A DNA stretch of 64,000 nucleotides, taken from Hymenoscyphus infarciens (lineage: Eukaryota > Ascomycota > Leotiomycetes > Helotiales > Helotiaceae). Every line of letters starts with the position of its first letter. Position 1 is the stretch's first letter. The notes under the pieces were generated by a model, which had not been told where the DNA came from, made no database searches, and saw only the letters and a list, made by a program, of their open reading frames with translations. Positions 48,917 to 60,096 of the stretch are shown in pieces. The stretch lies in NCBI GenBank assembly GCA_001414345.1, contig LLCB01000163.1:62001-126000 (forward strand), in the 5' to 3' direction. A program made the translations under genes and the position numbers.

Positions 48917-49460
48917 ATGGGGTCCATCGTTGGAGATGGGGATAGTCAGAGTACTGATGAAGATCAAGCCCCTTATTCACCCGATCTTACACCTCCAGAG
49001 CGAGCTCCAGATGGAGACTGGAATGAAGAATCCAAAGGGGATGTCGGCACGATAGAGTCTTCTATTGTGCAATCTCTCCTCACCGAAGCAAACGCGACAA
49101 CTCCCCTCGATAAGATCAGTGCGTCAACTTCAACTGAAGTTTCATCTACCGGCTCCATCTCTAGTACCGCTTCACCCCCAGATTTATCTTTCGCCAATAC
49201 TCCCAAAGACTCTGGAAATGAAGACGGCGCGTTGCTTTTAGAAAGTGAGAACATTGAAATCGGTAAGAACTGAGACTCTTCATACTTGGGCTGCAAAGCT
49301 GATGCTGCACAGAAATACAGAAACGGGCACAGATGAACCTCAAAAGAGCGAATCGAATGAACCCAAGAACTTTTCGAAACCATCTATTGATGGTACACTC
49401 AGTTGCGAAGCTGAAAAAGAGCCAGAAACTCAACACAAAGGGCCTAAAGCTAATACTTAA
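48917..49460 (+). CDS. Acidic, Ser/Thr/Glu-rich hypothetical protein
   Basis: Two exons, 48917-49262 and 49321-49460, with a 58-bp intron (GTAAGA..ATACAG), give 161 residues. The start ATG has a good context (AAACATGG). The protein is very acidic and rich in Ser, Thr, Pro and Glu (MGSIVGDGDSQSTDEDQAPY at the start; CEAEKEPETQHKGPK near the end), with no hydrophobic core, so it is probably disordered. The splice site used keeps the frame, while the nearer CAG would not. The last codons lie in an 11-bp direct repeat GCTAATACTTA (twice, from 49450), so the natural C-terminus may have been replaced by inserted DNA. No function is assigned. Confidence 0.55.
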
Positions 49461-49877
49461 TAAGGCTAATACTTACGACCTCGGTTCGAGGTCACTATAA
49501 AATCCGAAATAGTCCCCGTAGCTTACGTAGAGCCGACTATAAAGATTTTAACGTAGCGGCAGAGACCTCGTACCTAGGTAAATTAGTATTTTTAAATTGG
49601 TACCAACTCTACTATCCCCCCCTGGGATAGTAGTAGATCACACCATTCTTATTGGAGCAGAGATTGTTGGACCCATATTATTTACTAAGCTGGACCCATG
49701 CTTATCATGTGACCTCAACCCCAACCTCCGCATTGCTGTTCCCAACCTAATAGTGCAAACCAACAACACATGTTTACTACTCCCTAATCATTTACGCGCT
49801 ATTCCTTACGTACTTAGATTCCATTGTTAGCCGCATGTTTAAGAAGTTGAATATTAGCGCTCAAAGTGAGACAAAGA
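49461..49877. other. Intergenic with short palindromes
   Basis: Contains the palindrome GACCTCGGTTCGAGGTC (about 49477-49493) and a hairpin CTACTATCCC-CCCCT-GGGATAGTAG (49609-49633). The TTCGA core looks like a tRNA B box at first glance, but no cloverleaf can be built around it. Possibly remnant transposon DNA. Confidence 0.4.
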
Positions 49878-51109
49878 ATGTTACATCTACCACCGGTTGC
49901 TGCGCTTTACAGGAACTTGAGGATCGCACATATTTCAGTATCAACCTCTCGAATCCTACTCAGTCACCCTACACAACATAATAATTTATTTTTACGTCGA
50001 ACTTTATCATCTCAGGCATTTGATATGGCCAACGAACCTCTCAAGCCAGGGGCAACACTTCGTGGCCAGTCCGGGAACACATATACTATCCAAGAGGTGC
50101 TTGCTGAAAGGCGGAAACCTTTATTATGTGTTTATCGTGCGAGGTAAATTTCCGAAAGCCACTTTGAGAAACTGCGTCCTAACGAGACGAAGCGCTGAAG
50201 GGCGGGATTTTATTGTGAAAAACATGATACCGGGGGAATTTGAATACCAACAAGAGCTACAGAAGCCATTGTCCTTATGTCCTAACCTGCGGACAGTTGT
50301 AGATGGTCTGCCAGGTCCTGAATTGTTCATCTATCAGTTTTTACAGACCGACTTCCTTCAATTTTCTCAGAAGAACTTGACCGACGCAACCAGGAAGATT
50401 ATACTCAAGAGCGCTCTCACTGGTTTAGCTGCTCTACATGAACGAAACATCATTCACACAGGTAAATTTTTACAATTTTATCTCTATCAAACATCTCTGC
50501 TTATACTCAACGATGAACACTCGCTGACAAGTGACACCAGATATAAAACCAAATAACATTCTTTTAGACTATGAGGAGACAGATGGTATATTATCTATCA
50601 AAAAGGTCCAAATTTCGGACTTGGAAGACTCGGTGATTCTTCCACCTGGGAAGTACCTAAGGGAGGCACTGTGTGGCAACCAAATGTGGCGTAGTCCTGA
50701 GTCCTGGGCCCGAGCAGCCCAAGGTACTCCATCAGACATCTTCTCATTTGGCATCGTATCAATCTACGTAGTACTGAAGGACATGGTTTTTCGGGCCACC
50801 GATGAAGAATTAGCCGCGGATGACTCGTGGCGGTACATTCTCAAACGCCATATCTCTCTTTTCGGCCAGGAAGATGGGTTTAAGGGCTTGTTACAATGGA
50901 TTGGCGAGGAAAATCCATTTTTTGATCGCTTCATTGCTCTTGCGGAAAGCTTTAGGAAGGAGGGGGTACCCAGAAAGCCGTTTGAGCTGCGACATTATGT
51001 AGATGTGCAATTCCGGGATCTTGTTGGTCGGATGACGACTTTGGATCCCGCGAAGAGAATTACAGCACGGGAAGCGTTGGAACATCCTTGGTTCAAGGAA
51101 GATGTGTGA
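49878..51109 (+). CDS. Protein kinase-like protein, probable mitochondrial presequence
   Basis: Three exons (49878-50143, 50193-50461, 50541-51109; introns of 49 and 79 bp) give 367 residues from ATG 49878. A downstream in-frame ATG at 50025 would remove 49 residues. Those 49 are rich in Arg, Ser, Leu and His, lack acidic residues until AFD, and look like a matrix-targeting peptide (LFLRRTLSSQAF). In the kinase fold the VAIK-type lysine is Lys98 (FIVKNM) and the catalytic loop reads HTDIKPNN with Asp179 and Asn184. The DFG motif is SDLED with Asp205, the activation segment ends SPE (WRSPESW), and the last lobe has DPAKRITAREALEHPWF. The glycine loop is not recognisable (LAERRKPLLCVYRA), so activity is uncertain. 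The substrate is unknown. Confidence 0.85.
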
Positions 51110-51648
51110 AAAGGATCAAAGAGCTTTAAGAAGAAGCGTTTCCCTGCAATTTGCCAGTCTAGTTGGTTTGTGGGTGCTTCATTAAGCAAATCGCAAAAGC
51201 TGCCCCTCGAAGTTAGGTGTTATCTACGAACTGTAAACTCTGTTTTATTAGCAATCTACGTATGTTGTATATACTCGCGATTGGGTGACACGTGCGAGTC
51301 CATGATGTGACATTGAAGTGATAGCCAGTGGGAATGCTGACGCACTATTGTGAAACATCGTAGAACCTTGAAAATTCATGAGACTTATGTTTTCATTCAA
51401 ATTCATATGACCTGTATTGTTTTTGATGACTAGTGCTCACCACACCGTCTCAATGCTATTTCGTGTTTGGCTTTTGTCAAAATCTGCTGTAGCTCAAAAG
51501 ACGAACGTGGGATGGGTGTCGAAGGTGGCCTCAATTTAGTCTGGTAACTGGTTGGATTAAACGATATTCATGCTCTAAAAGCTTGAGAGGAATCATGAGG
51601 GGTTCAAGAAGTTTTAGAAAACCATGTGCCCAAATGCTATAAGTTTAA
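51110..51648. other. Intergenic
   Basis: 3' flank of the kinase gene. No supported gene or RNA seen. Confidence 0.5.
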
Positions 51649-52142
51649 TGTCTCCCACCCTCCAAAAATCACTTCGATTTCACCACAATCAATCTACCAA
51701 TCGTATCGAAATTGAAACCCAAAGACAATAAACTCAACCTACCATCACTATGCATATATTCCTCCTTTTTTGTCGGAACCTTTGGCGTGGTTTTGTCTGC
51801 TCCGCTTCTAGGTCTTGTTCTAGAAACAGGATACTATGCCGGCATTGCTAGTATGTTACTTGCAATTCCAGAATAACGAAGCACTCAGCTGATAACTTTT
51901 CCCCCACAGAGTCCCGCAGCTACGGAACTGATGCCTCTCAAGCGTGGAGCCGAAGCAGAAGCTGGCTTAGAAGATCGCTGGTGCAGAGGAAGTTGTATGT
52001 GAAAGGAAACCAACTCGAAAACTTGATATCAATGGCGACGAAGGAACGTGAGGATGAAGAAGCGGCTTTGCGGACTCAAGCTGGGGTCGATTGCAATCAC
52101 TTGAGTTTGCTTTCCATCAGGGGAGGCTTTGAATTTAATTAA
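51649..52142 (+). pseudogene. Start-less gene fragment with one intron
   Basis: A good coding frame opens after TAA 51646-51648 and includes a hydrophobic, Gly-rich segment (FFVGTFGVVLSAPLLGLVLE). It is spliced at 51851-51909 (GTATGT..CCACAG) and continues YGTDASQAWSRSRSWLRRSL to TAA 52140-52142. No ATG lies in this frame before the coding part. The only nearby ATG (51648) is in another frame and stops at 51732-51734. Either a 5' exon was missed or the gene lost its start. The hydrophobic stretch could be a membrane segment. Family not recognised. Confidence 0.45.
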
Positions 52143-52242
52143 AGTTTTCATTCAAACATAACCACTAGAAAAATAACAAGATTAAGCGAGGGGGCTTCCC
52201 CATTACTTGGAGTCTTTGATGCATATCTACAACCCGTTATTC

Positions 52243-52882
52243 CTACGGCTGTCCAGGGGGTGGAAACACTCCTTCTGGGGGCGGAGGAGGTGGAGGAGGT
52301 GGTGGTGCATGACCTATTGATATAAAATCGGATATTAGCAAATTTTTCTTTTAAAAAAAAGTAGATGCATAAAACCCATTCGAAGCGAAAAAAAAGGGAA
52401 AACAAACCAGAACCACCCCCTCTCCTCCTCCTATTCCTCGAACTAACACTCCGTCTACTACCTCCAGCTTTAATTCGTGCGAATTGCCTCGCTCGAAGGA
52501 TATAAATATACAGCACACCAACTAACAACAAAAAACCTAACGTGACCCCAAAAACGATGCCTACAATTGTGGGTGTTGAGATTCCGGGACGTTGAATTTG
52601 GGAGGTTTGTGATATGGAAGTGCTGGTTCCAGTTGGCGTGGGTAGAGTGTTGTCGAGGAGGATGAGTGAGATGAGTGTTGTTTGGGGTCGGGTTAGAGCT
52701 AGGGTTACGTAGTATGGGTCTTGGTTTGCGTGTTGGTGAAAGTTTGTTGGCTTTGAAGGTTGGGATGGTGAGTAGGTCGAGGAAGGGAGAGAGATTGCGG
52801 ATTCGCATTTTATTTTTGATGTTGGCGTTTCGGAAAATATGGGGGTTGTTGTTAGAACCTTCAGGCGTGGAGGGGAAAACAT
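52243..52882 (-). CDS. Single-pass membrane protein with polyproline C-terminus
   Basis: Two exons (52882-52408 and 52313-52243) with a 94-bp intron (GTTTGT..CAATAG) give 181 residues. A Ser/Thr/Pro-rich N-terminal part precedes one clear membrane helix at about residues 102-125 (IVGIVFGVTLGFLLLVGVLY). A basic stretch follows (SRRSVSSRNRRRR), as expected on the cytosolic side, and the protein ends in a run of ten prolines (GHAP..PEGVFPPPGQP). This is the plan of fungal cell-surface or sensor-like proteins, but no signal peptide is seen at the chosen ATG, so a 5' exon may be missing. Without splicing the last exon would read about 60 random-looking residues. Confidence 0.6.
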
Positions 52883-53699
52883 AGAGTTGTGATGCTTCGG
52901 TAATTTTTATTCTGGATCAACATTATAGGTGATTAGGGATCATATTTTAACAGCGCATTCTTGTATTGGTTCTAAATCCGAAGGTTTCACAATTCGTGGA
53001 GACTGCTTCCAATTTGTAAAGGAAATCCCAGAATGAGGTAAATATGTAAAGCAGCCTCGGACGGAATGGTTGGTGTAGAACTTCTTGGATCGCAATATCG
53101 CCTTGTCTGGTTGGGCTGAAAATGGGCTTGTAAAGAGCAGCCTCATACGATTCGTTGGTGTTGTGGCGTATAAAATTCATTTAGCCTAAAACACTCAAGG
53201 ACGCTTTCGTTGGGTTATGCATACCGAGAAAGATTTTTACTCGTGGGTTCATAATGATGCATCATCTGGTACAATGTTACTGGTCAACGGAACAAGGATC
53301 AGCAGAATATCCTCCACTCACCCGTTGCTATAGTGTCATTGGTAAAGAAAATGACAATTTGAGAGGGTACTTGTCACTTATCTTTCTCATTTCAATTGGC
53401 CACGGGAAGGAGGGCTGAATGGTAAAGTAGATTTTGAGACTATCTAAAACACGTTATAGGAAACAAATCAATGAATGTATCCACCACTTCAATATTGCGA
53501 GCCACACACTTTACAAATTCGAGCCCTCACTCATTCTTCTCCCTTTCCTACTTGACTTGCCACCTGCAGCACTTCGATGACCAAACACTTTTCTCCCCTC
53601 TTTCCCTCTTCTACCTTTCCCTCTCGACCTCCCACTACCCTTTCCCTTTCCACGAGTCCTCCTGCCCTTTCTCTTTACCCTCCTCTTGCGTCGGGCTAG
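52883..53699. other. Intergenic / possible missing 5' exon
   Basis: A minus-strand frame at 52947-53180 (ATG 53180) has a fairly protein-like composition (GDIAIQEVLHQPFRPRLLYI) and could belong to an upstream exon of the membrane-protein gene, but I could not connect the two. The rest is unassigned. Confidence 0.35.
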
Positions 53700-56600
53700 T
53701 CACGGATCAGGAAACGTTTTCAAAAATTTCTCATATCCCTTGTAGGCAGCACTCGTAAGATATGCATCAACACCGAACGCTTTCGAGAATCCGCCACATG
53801 CCTCTCTCCACAACATTTTAGCCTCGTGGTGATAACTGGGACTGACTAATCTCATAGCTTCTGCAAGACGAGACTTTGCTTTTAGAGTTTCGGGATGGAG
53901 TTCTCCAACTGAGTGGCGGTAAGCTCTGTAGACAGTGTGAAAGATTGTCGCTGCTTCTGAATGACCAGCTGCTCCGCGTTCGCTTTTGGCAAGTGCAAAA
54001 TTAGTCATACATTGAAGAGTCTTTTGATGTTGAGAGCCAAAGATAAATGTCAGGCCATCGAGTGCTTTTCTGTGAAGTGCGTCGATTTCATCTAAGCAGT
54101 GTGACTTTTTGGCCGGGTCTGTGGGCAGCTGCCATCTCATAATTTCTCCTTTCCAAGTCATGCTCTCATAAACTTGTGGATGGTTGTTTCCCAATAATTT
54201 GATCCTTTCCATCAAAGCAAGATCAATCTTCTGTGACGCTTGGGTGTGTTCGCCAAGACCAGAGAGAATTATTGCACGTAGGTGGAGACTGGAAAGTTGA
54301 TCTGGGTGAAAATCATCTCCTGCGAGGGTGCCATGTGTTAGGATATCGGTTCTTTCAACAAGCGCTTCCTCGCTGAGAGAATCCGCAGCTCGACATCCTT
54401 CTTTCAGCCACAGGACCTCGGCTAGCTGATGTTTACTTGTCAACGTGTCTGGATGTGTAGTTGGCTCCATCCAAGGCCCCTGCTGTCTCACTGAGAGAGT
54501 AGCATTGTTCATTTGCGCTGCTGCATCATATTTTCCACGACCCAGCATGATCAAAGCTCGATCGCTCCTGCAGCCAATAATGTTGGGATGTGCTTCTGTC
54601 AACGTGGAGCTCAGTCGATTTGAAGAGTCCACGAGCAGAGTCTCAACCTCATCAAATTCTGCCAAAGTGACCGTCGTGGAGAGAAAAGCCCGGGCTTTGA
54701 CAATCTTACTTTGAAGCGTATCCGGATGGTCTTGTCCAAGAATGTTTTCTCTGCCACGAATAGCTTCTGACGCATAGTGAACAGCTTCTTCATATCTGCC
54801 TTCCATCCTCAGAATTGTTGACATGTGGTGATAACTAGAAAGAGTGTCGATGTGAGAGATTCCAAAACTCGAAGTTCTACCGGCGAGTGATTTTCGACAC
54901 TCTGTTGAAGCATCTAAATATCGACCCTTGTGCAAGAGTATCCATCCGTAATCATCCATGGATTGCAACAAGTTGCTTGTTGAAGCGTCGCCCTTTTCTC
55001 GTGAGGTTTTTAATTCAAGGAAGATCTGAACTGCGGCATCATAGCGATCAGCACCTTCTGCTTGTTCTAGTCTCGCCTGCATCCTTCGTTTCCATAATTC
55101 GATTTCTTGGTCGTCATCGTCAGGGTATGACTTCAAGGCAGCTTGAACCTCGCGATACCTTCCAAGCAGATCAAGCAAGGTAATTTGTTCTTGCGAAATA
55201 ATGAGATGATCTGCTGTCGGAGCAACAGAGAGAACATTCTTTGCCAACAAAGTCATCCTCAATGCATCATTATAACGCCCCCTTTGCGTGAAATACGACG
55301 ATTCCTTTCGATGAATCTTGGCGATTGCTTTTCGTAGAGAGTTCATTTGAACGTCACATCCAACAAGTACATGGGCAAAACAGTTTCTCCACCATGCCCT
55401 ATCCTCACCATGGGAATCAGGGTACCAATCAGAAAATGTTGTGATGATTTCTTCATGCCACTCCCGTTCTTCTTTGATGTTCTCTTCGTCCGCCTCTGGT
55501 CGGTGCCCTTGTTGTATGCTGCGGATTGCTAAGTATACGAAAGGATGAATCGTGTAGGTTCCGTTGCTGCTGTCTTCCGCAACTAGAAAATGACCTTGTA
55601 ATATGAACATTATAATGATCATGTCCAGCTGATCCGTTCCCGAGAAGATGTCTCTTGGTACTGACTTTCCTCCAAGAAAATATATCTGGTAGAGGATTCG
55701 GGTTGCGTCGGGAAACTCGTTCCTGAAAGCCCGCACATCTGTCACCCCTTTTCCAACTACCGAGAACCTATGGTCCGGATTTGAGTATCGATCAACCTTG
55801 CCGAACAGACGGAGTTTCATGGTATCTCCACTTTTGTATAGTTGAAGAAACTGAGATACCGTCATACCAGCACTGGTAATAAGCCTCGCAACTTGAAGTA
55901 TTGCCCGAGGAAGGCAAGCCATCAATTGTGCAACTTCCGAGATTTCGGCCGTCGAACCTTGTGCAAGGGGACCCAATCTGCCACGGAAAAGGATTTTGGA
56001 TGCTTCAGCTTCCAGGTCGCTTAGTTCACAGAGACCATGTGGGCCAGCCAATTGTCGACCACTCTGAGAACTTCTGGTGAGAAGAATGACGGTACCTGCA
56101 AAAAGGCGTAATTTGTTGAGCAATGGCTCATCCTCGCCAGGTTGAAGTAATGCTTCGAATGATTCCCCCGGGTCAACAATGAGCAAGCTCTCGGCATTGT
56201 GTGTTGATTTGAGCCACTGGTCTAGTTGTACTTCGGTCGTTGGAGTACTAGAAGGACTGGCATCTGGGGTTGATAGAAGATCGGCCGACTTGAACCAGTG
56301 GATGAAGGTTTTCGGTGAGACATCTCGTAATTGATAGGCAAACTCAACGGCCAGTTCAGTTTTTCTGGATATAGTTAGTGTTGCTTTTGCCAAAAAAAAA
56401 ACCACAACGACAGAAAATTGAGACATACCCAATACCGCCTAGCCCGACAATTGCGATTCTTCCTTTATTTCCTGGCTTCCACATCGCGAACAACTTACCG
56501 AGAGCCGTAGAGCGCCCAACAAAGTTCGGATTTCGCGCGTACGGAACATTGAACAAGGACATTGTTCCCTCGCCTGATTCCGAATGTGAAGGTGTATGTG

Positions 56601-56933
56601 AGTCCTCCTTGTCTGGGCTTCCGTCGCTGGACTCGTCCTTAGGAGTTTTGAGTCGCTGCGGAAGTTCTCGGAGTCAGTATTGCCATTTATAGAAGTATGT
56701 TTGAGGATACGAGGAAGAAATAGGGGTGCCTGAGGAGGAAGTCGGTTCTCTAGGGAGGAAAGGGTGTCTTGATCCTCCTTAAACAATCTGAAAGAGGGGA
56801 AAATAAGACACAGAATACCCACTACAACCAAACTTTTCGTGGCATCGTTAAGAGAGTCGTACAAGAAAGTAGCAACAGCTTCTGAGAATTGAGGTGCGAC
56901 CGAGGAAAGATCTTGAACATCTGGTTCTGCCAT
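53700..56933 (-). CDS. NB-ARC/TPR STAND protein (NLR-like)
   Basis: Three exons (56933-56711, 56666-56429, 56364-53700; introns of 44 and 64 bp) give 1041 residues. Residues 1-110 form a poorly ordered leader with one hydrophobic stretch (LVVVGILCLIF, about 35-45). NPNFVGR starts the nucleotide-binding part. The P-loop GLGGIGKT sits at about 149-156 and is cut by intron 2 between Gly154 and Lys155. Walker B is LLIVD and the sensor-like box is VILLTRSS. YTIHPFVYLAIRS resembles the MHD region. The second half holds TPR_10/12-type repeats (ISHIDTLSSYHHMSTILRME; LGQDHPDTLQS; NNHPQVYESM; LHPETLKAKSRLAEAM). Such proteins switch between nucleotide states and can trigger heterokaryon incompatibility or innate-type responses. 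No known effector domain is seen at the N-terminus. The frame is intact. Confidence 0.9.
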
Positions 56934-58599
56934 GATGAGGGGGAGGGGGGGCTTTTGAAATTGATAGGAAGTGCAGGAAAAATGCATGGCAGGGTTAGTA
57001 TATGAGCACATGAGATATCTAGAGTACCATCTTCGCGGGTGGCGAAGAGAACGCGAGCTACACGTCGATGTTGTTTAGGTTCCAATAAACGTACATGTGA
57101 GTCGAAAGCAGCACAGCTTTGTGCTACACAAGGGATATATTCTTGGACATTGGATATTGAAATTGGCATAAGAAAGTCATGTATTGGGCAACAGCAACTA
57201 AAAGAAAAATACTCGGTGACTGCCGAGCCACGAAAGATAATGAGGCTTCCGGATCAGACGGTATCGAGGGGTAACAAGCATCAAGGGAGGTACGTGGAGT
57301 TGCTTTGACCCCGGATTCCAGCCAGAGGCTGTAATGGACTGCAGTGAGCACATTGTGATGATTTGTAGCGTGGTAATTCAGCTTGACACCTTTTCCGAAT
57401 CTGACGTATCGGTCGAAAGTATAAGGAGTGAGCTGGCAGGTGGCTGGCAGACGTTGGGTTTTGAAGCTTGTCACTTCGCTTGTGGCCCAACCTCGTCAAT
57501 TTTCATTCGCCACTTGTGCAGAAAAGTGGAGAGAAGAGAGAGCATATATCACGTGGAACTGGGTTCTTTCAAATCAACTTCTTCCTCATGTAGTAAGTAA
57601 GTAAGAAAAGCAAACAATTGTTATTTGTCACCTTTATTTGAGCTTCAACTAAAATCCGGAGGTCTGGTTGTGGAAAAAGATCGTCCAAGTATCATCAGGT
57701 GACCAATACGTGGCTCACCTGAAGTAAAGATTTCCCCGCAATGAGACATTAATACCACACCAACATGGTATTGACTTCTAATAATCGTGTTCTTTTGCGG
57801 CTCAAAGGGTCTACAAACTCCGGCATATCCGCTGCTCTGCTCTCCCAAGTAGGCATGTAACCAACCACAGCCAAGAAAACACTTCCGAATTTCTCAACCG
57901 CGAAAATTTCTTTACGATGGATTTAGTATTCGCTTTAAGGCTCGAAGATATGGAATTCCTAGAATCATGTTACTTCGGTAGTCACATAGTCCGCCCACCT
58001 TCTCCTGGCTCTAACCAGAGAAAGCTGTATAATACTAAGAGAACTTTACAAAAAGTACACCTATATTACAGATATTGATCTAATTTAATGAAAAAACCAC
58101 CTCCTTCAAAAATTCGAAGAAAAGATTCTTGAATCAAAGAATCGGCGATGTGTACCGATAACAAGAATCAAAAAAGACTGGATGTTCGCATACAAGTCTG
58201 GAATTATGATATGTGAAGAGAGTGTAATTCGGTACCAACAATGGACGATTAGTTTGTCCACGTAAGGCCTCACTCATATATCCACTTTTCGATGCACCAA
58301 ATCCTTCCACAGAAGTGGTTATGGTTTGATGATTTTGGTTTTTTGAGAGCGTTACGCTTTACTGCGGGGAAACGAGGCACACTTCGTATTTCGTGTATCG
58401 CTTGCCCCAAAGAATATGCTAACCGGTAACAATATGCTTACAGTTGCTCTGCGTTCACTTCCCTTCTACTGTGATTCTTCAGTACTTTCTTGTGTCGTTT
58501 ATTCTCTTCTTTCAACGCACACTCGTCCTTTCCGTTAAATCCGCCTTCTCTTCAAAGTCGCGTCACTCGTTACCGTTCCGACCTAGGAAGCCACGAATC
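56934..58599. other. Intergenic, no supported gene
   Basis: Upstream of the NB-ARC gene and of the RTA1-like relic. Minus-strand frames at 57124-57499 and 57645-57848 lack ATG starts or motifs. Confidence 0.4.
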
Positions 58600-60096
58600 A
58601 TGGATATCACTCTCATCGGAGCGGGTCCAAAGAGCAATATTACGTGGGCAGCCTACTATACCTACTATCCCTCGCAGTCGGCTGCGTGTGCTTTTATGGC
58701 CATTTTAACAATTGGTAATTTGGTCTACATGTTTCTACTGCGAAGATGGTACTTCATAAAATCCCTACTTGGTGAATATTTGTAAGTTCCAGCTCCCACA
58801 TTTAGGCTCGGCTCGATGCCCTCTCCCAATTCTAGGCGCTTCCATCACTGAGCTAACTGTTCACAGGTGAAACATTCAGTTACTATGGTAGATCGATACA
58901 ATGTGTCCAAAACCGGTGCTTGGATGCTTCGACCTTCCTCGCAGCAACTGTTTATATGACCCTCGCACGACTCACCTTAGCGCTAAGTGCTGAGGAACAC
59001 TTGATGATTGCTCCTCGCTAGCTCACCAATATTTACATCTGTATCAATATCCTCTGCTTCCTCGGCCAATTTTTTAGGGAGGAGATCGGGCGTCCAGCAA
59101 CCAGCAAATTATCTCTATAGGAATTAAGGTCATTTTTGGAAGTCTGACATTCCAGCTCGTAGCATTCGGTTTTTTCCTTCATAGCCTGGCGAATTTCTGT
59201 CCGTTTTGGGAAAGAACAAGAAGGCTACCTTATCCAAGTGGCCGGTACCCCTTGCGTGGATGGTGGAAGTTTTTCCGCGCTCTATACAGTCAGTTGCAAG
59301 TTAAGCTTCCCTTTTGACGATATTTTGTAAACCGTGCGTTTTTAGAAGAAAAAATTCTCTCTTATTTATTCTAAAAAACAGAAAACTAAAGCACTCTTTA
59401 AGATATAAGACCTAGCTAGAAAGAACCGCTATAACTTCTTATACCTCCTCTCTATTTATTACTAATAATACTTAATTATTTAAAACACCTCTTTTTATAA
59501 GAAAAATTTTTATACTCTTGTAATTCTGCTAAGACCCTATAAAAATTTAGATATATATCTAAGTATCTATTTTCTTTCTAAAAAGTTTATCGAGTAAGAA
59601 AGGGAGTATAGAGCTCTTATTATCTGTTCTTAAGGATATAATAATATACGTTATTATTAAGTAAAGAGAGAAAGAGTGTCTAAGTAAAAAGTTTTTTTTC
59701 TAAAAACGCACGGTTTATAAAATATCGTCAAAAGAGAAGCTTAACTTACAACTGACTGTATGTCGCCAGTGTGTTATTTATGATCCGGAATTTGGTTCGT
59801 GTGGTAGAGTATGGACAAATCGCAATCGGTGGAGGTGGTTTTGCTTTCGCTTCGAAGCAGATCCTGCTTCGAAGGATGCCGATGGGACTCTCTATTATGA
59901 GGAAAAGCGGGATGGGAAAATTGGAGATCATGAGATTTTCCTGTACTTTTTCGACGGAGTGATGATGGTGTTGATTGCTGTGACCTTTCTTATCTTACAT
60001 CCGGGGATATTCATCAAGAGGGCCCGACATGAGAGGCGAAATGGAATTAGCGGTAGAACTGAGGGGTCTGACGCAACAATGATGTATTTCGGTTAG
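58600..60096 (+). pseudogene. RTA1-like membrane protein gene, broken by nonsense, frameshifts and a transposon
   Basis: Exon 1 (ATG 58600 to 58771; AAYYTYYPSQSAACAFMAIL) and exon 2 (from 58867, after a 95-bp intron) read like the RTA1 family of seven-helix fungal lipid or drug-response proteins. Breaks: (1) TAG at 59019-59021 where WLT is expected after RLTLALSAEEHLMIAPR; (2) a frame change near 59,080, after which IGIKVIFGSLTFQLVAFGFF continues; (3) a 472-bp inverted-repeat element at 59287-59758 in the codon after RAL; (4) another frame change near 59,820, after which DHEIFLYFFDGVMMVLIAV follows. The coding signal is otherwise well kept, so inactivation looks fairly recent. Intact members sit in the plasma membrane. 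Confidence 0.85.
59287..59758. mobile_element. MITE with 65-bp terminal inverted repeats, TA target duplication
   Basis: 472 bp, starting CAGTCAGTTGCAAGTTAAGC and ending GCTTAACTTACAACTGACTG. The inverted match runs about 65 bp into GTGCGTTTTTAGAA. It is flanked by TA (59285-59286 and 59759-59760), as in Tc1/mariner/Fot1-type insertion. The middle is AT-rich without a transposase frame, so it is non-autonomous. Removing the element and one TA restores an uninterrupted RTA1 reading frame across the site. Confidence 0.92.

Noticed and set aside
49470..49500. TTCGA core resembling a tRNA B box
   Set aside because: It is the centre of a simple palindrome and no acceptor stem, anticodon arm or A box can be assembled around it.
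56780..56835. Possible 31-bp intron (GTATTC..TTTCAG) in the NB-ARC gene leader
   Set aside because: Too short for a fungal intron and removal would break the frame; the segment reads through as hydrophobic coding sequence.
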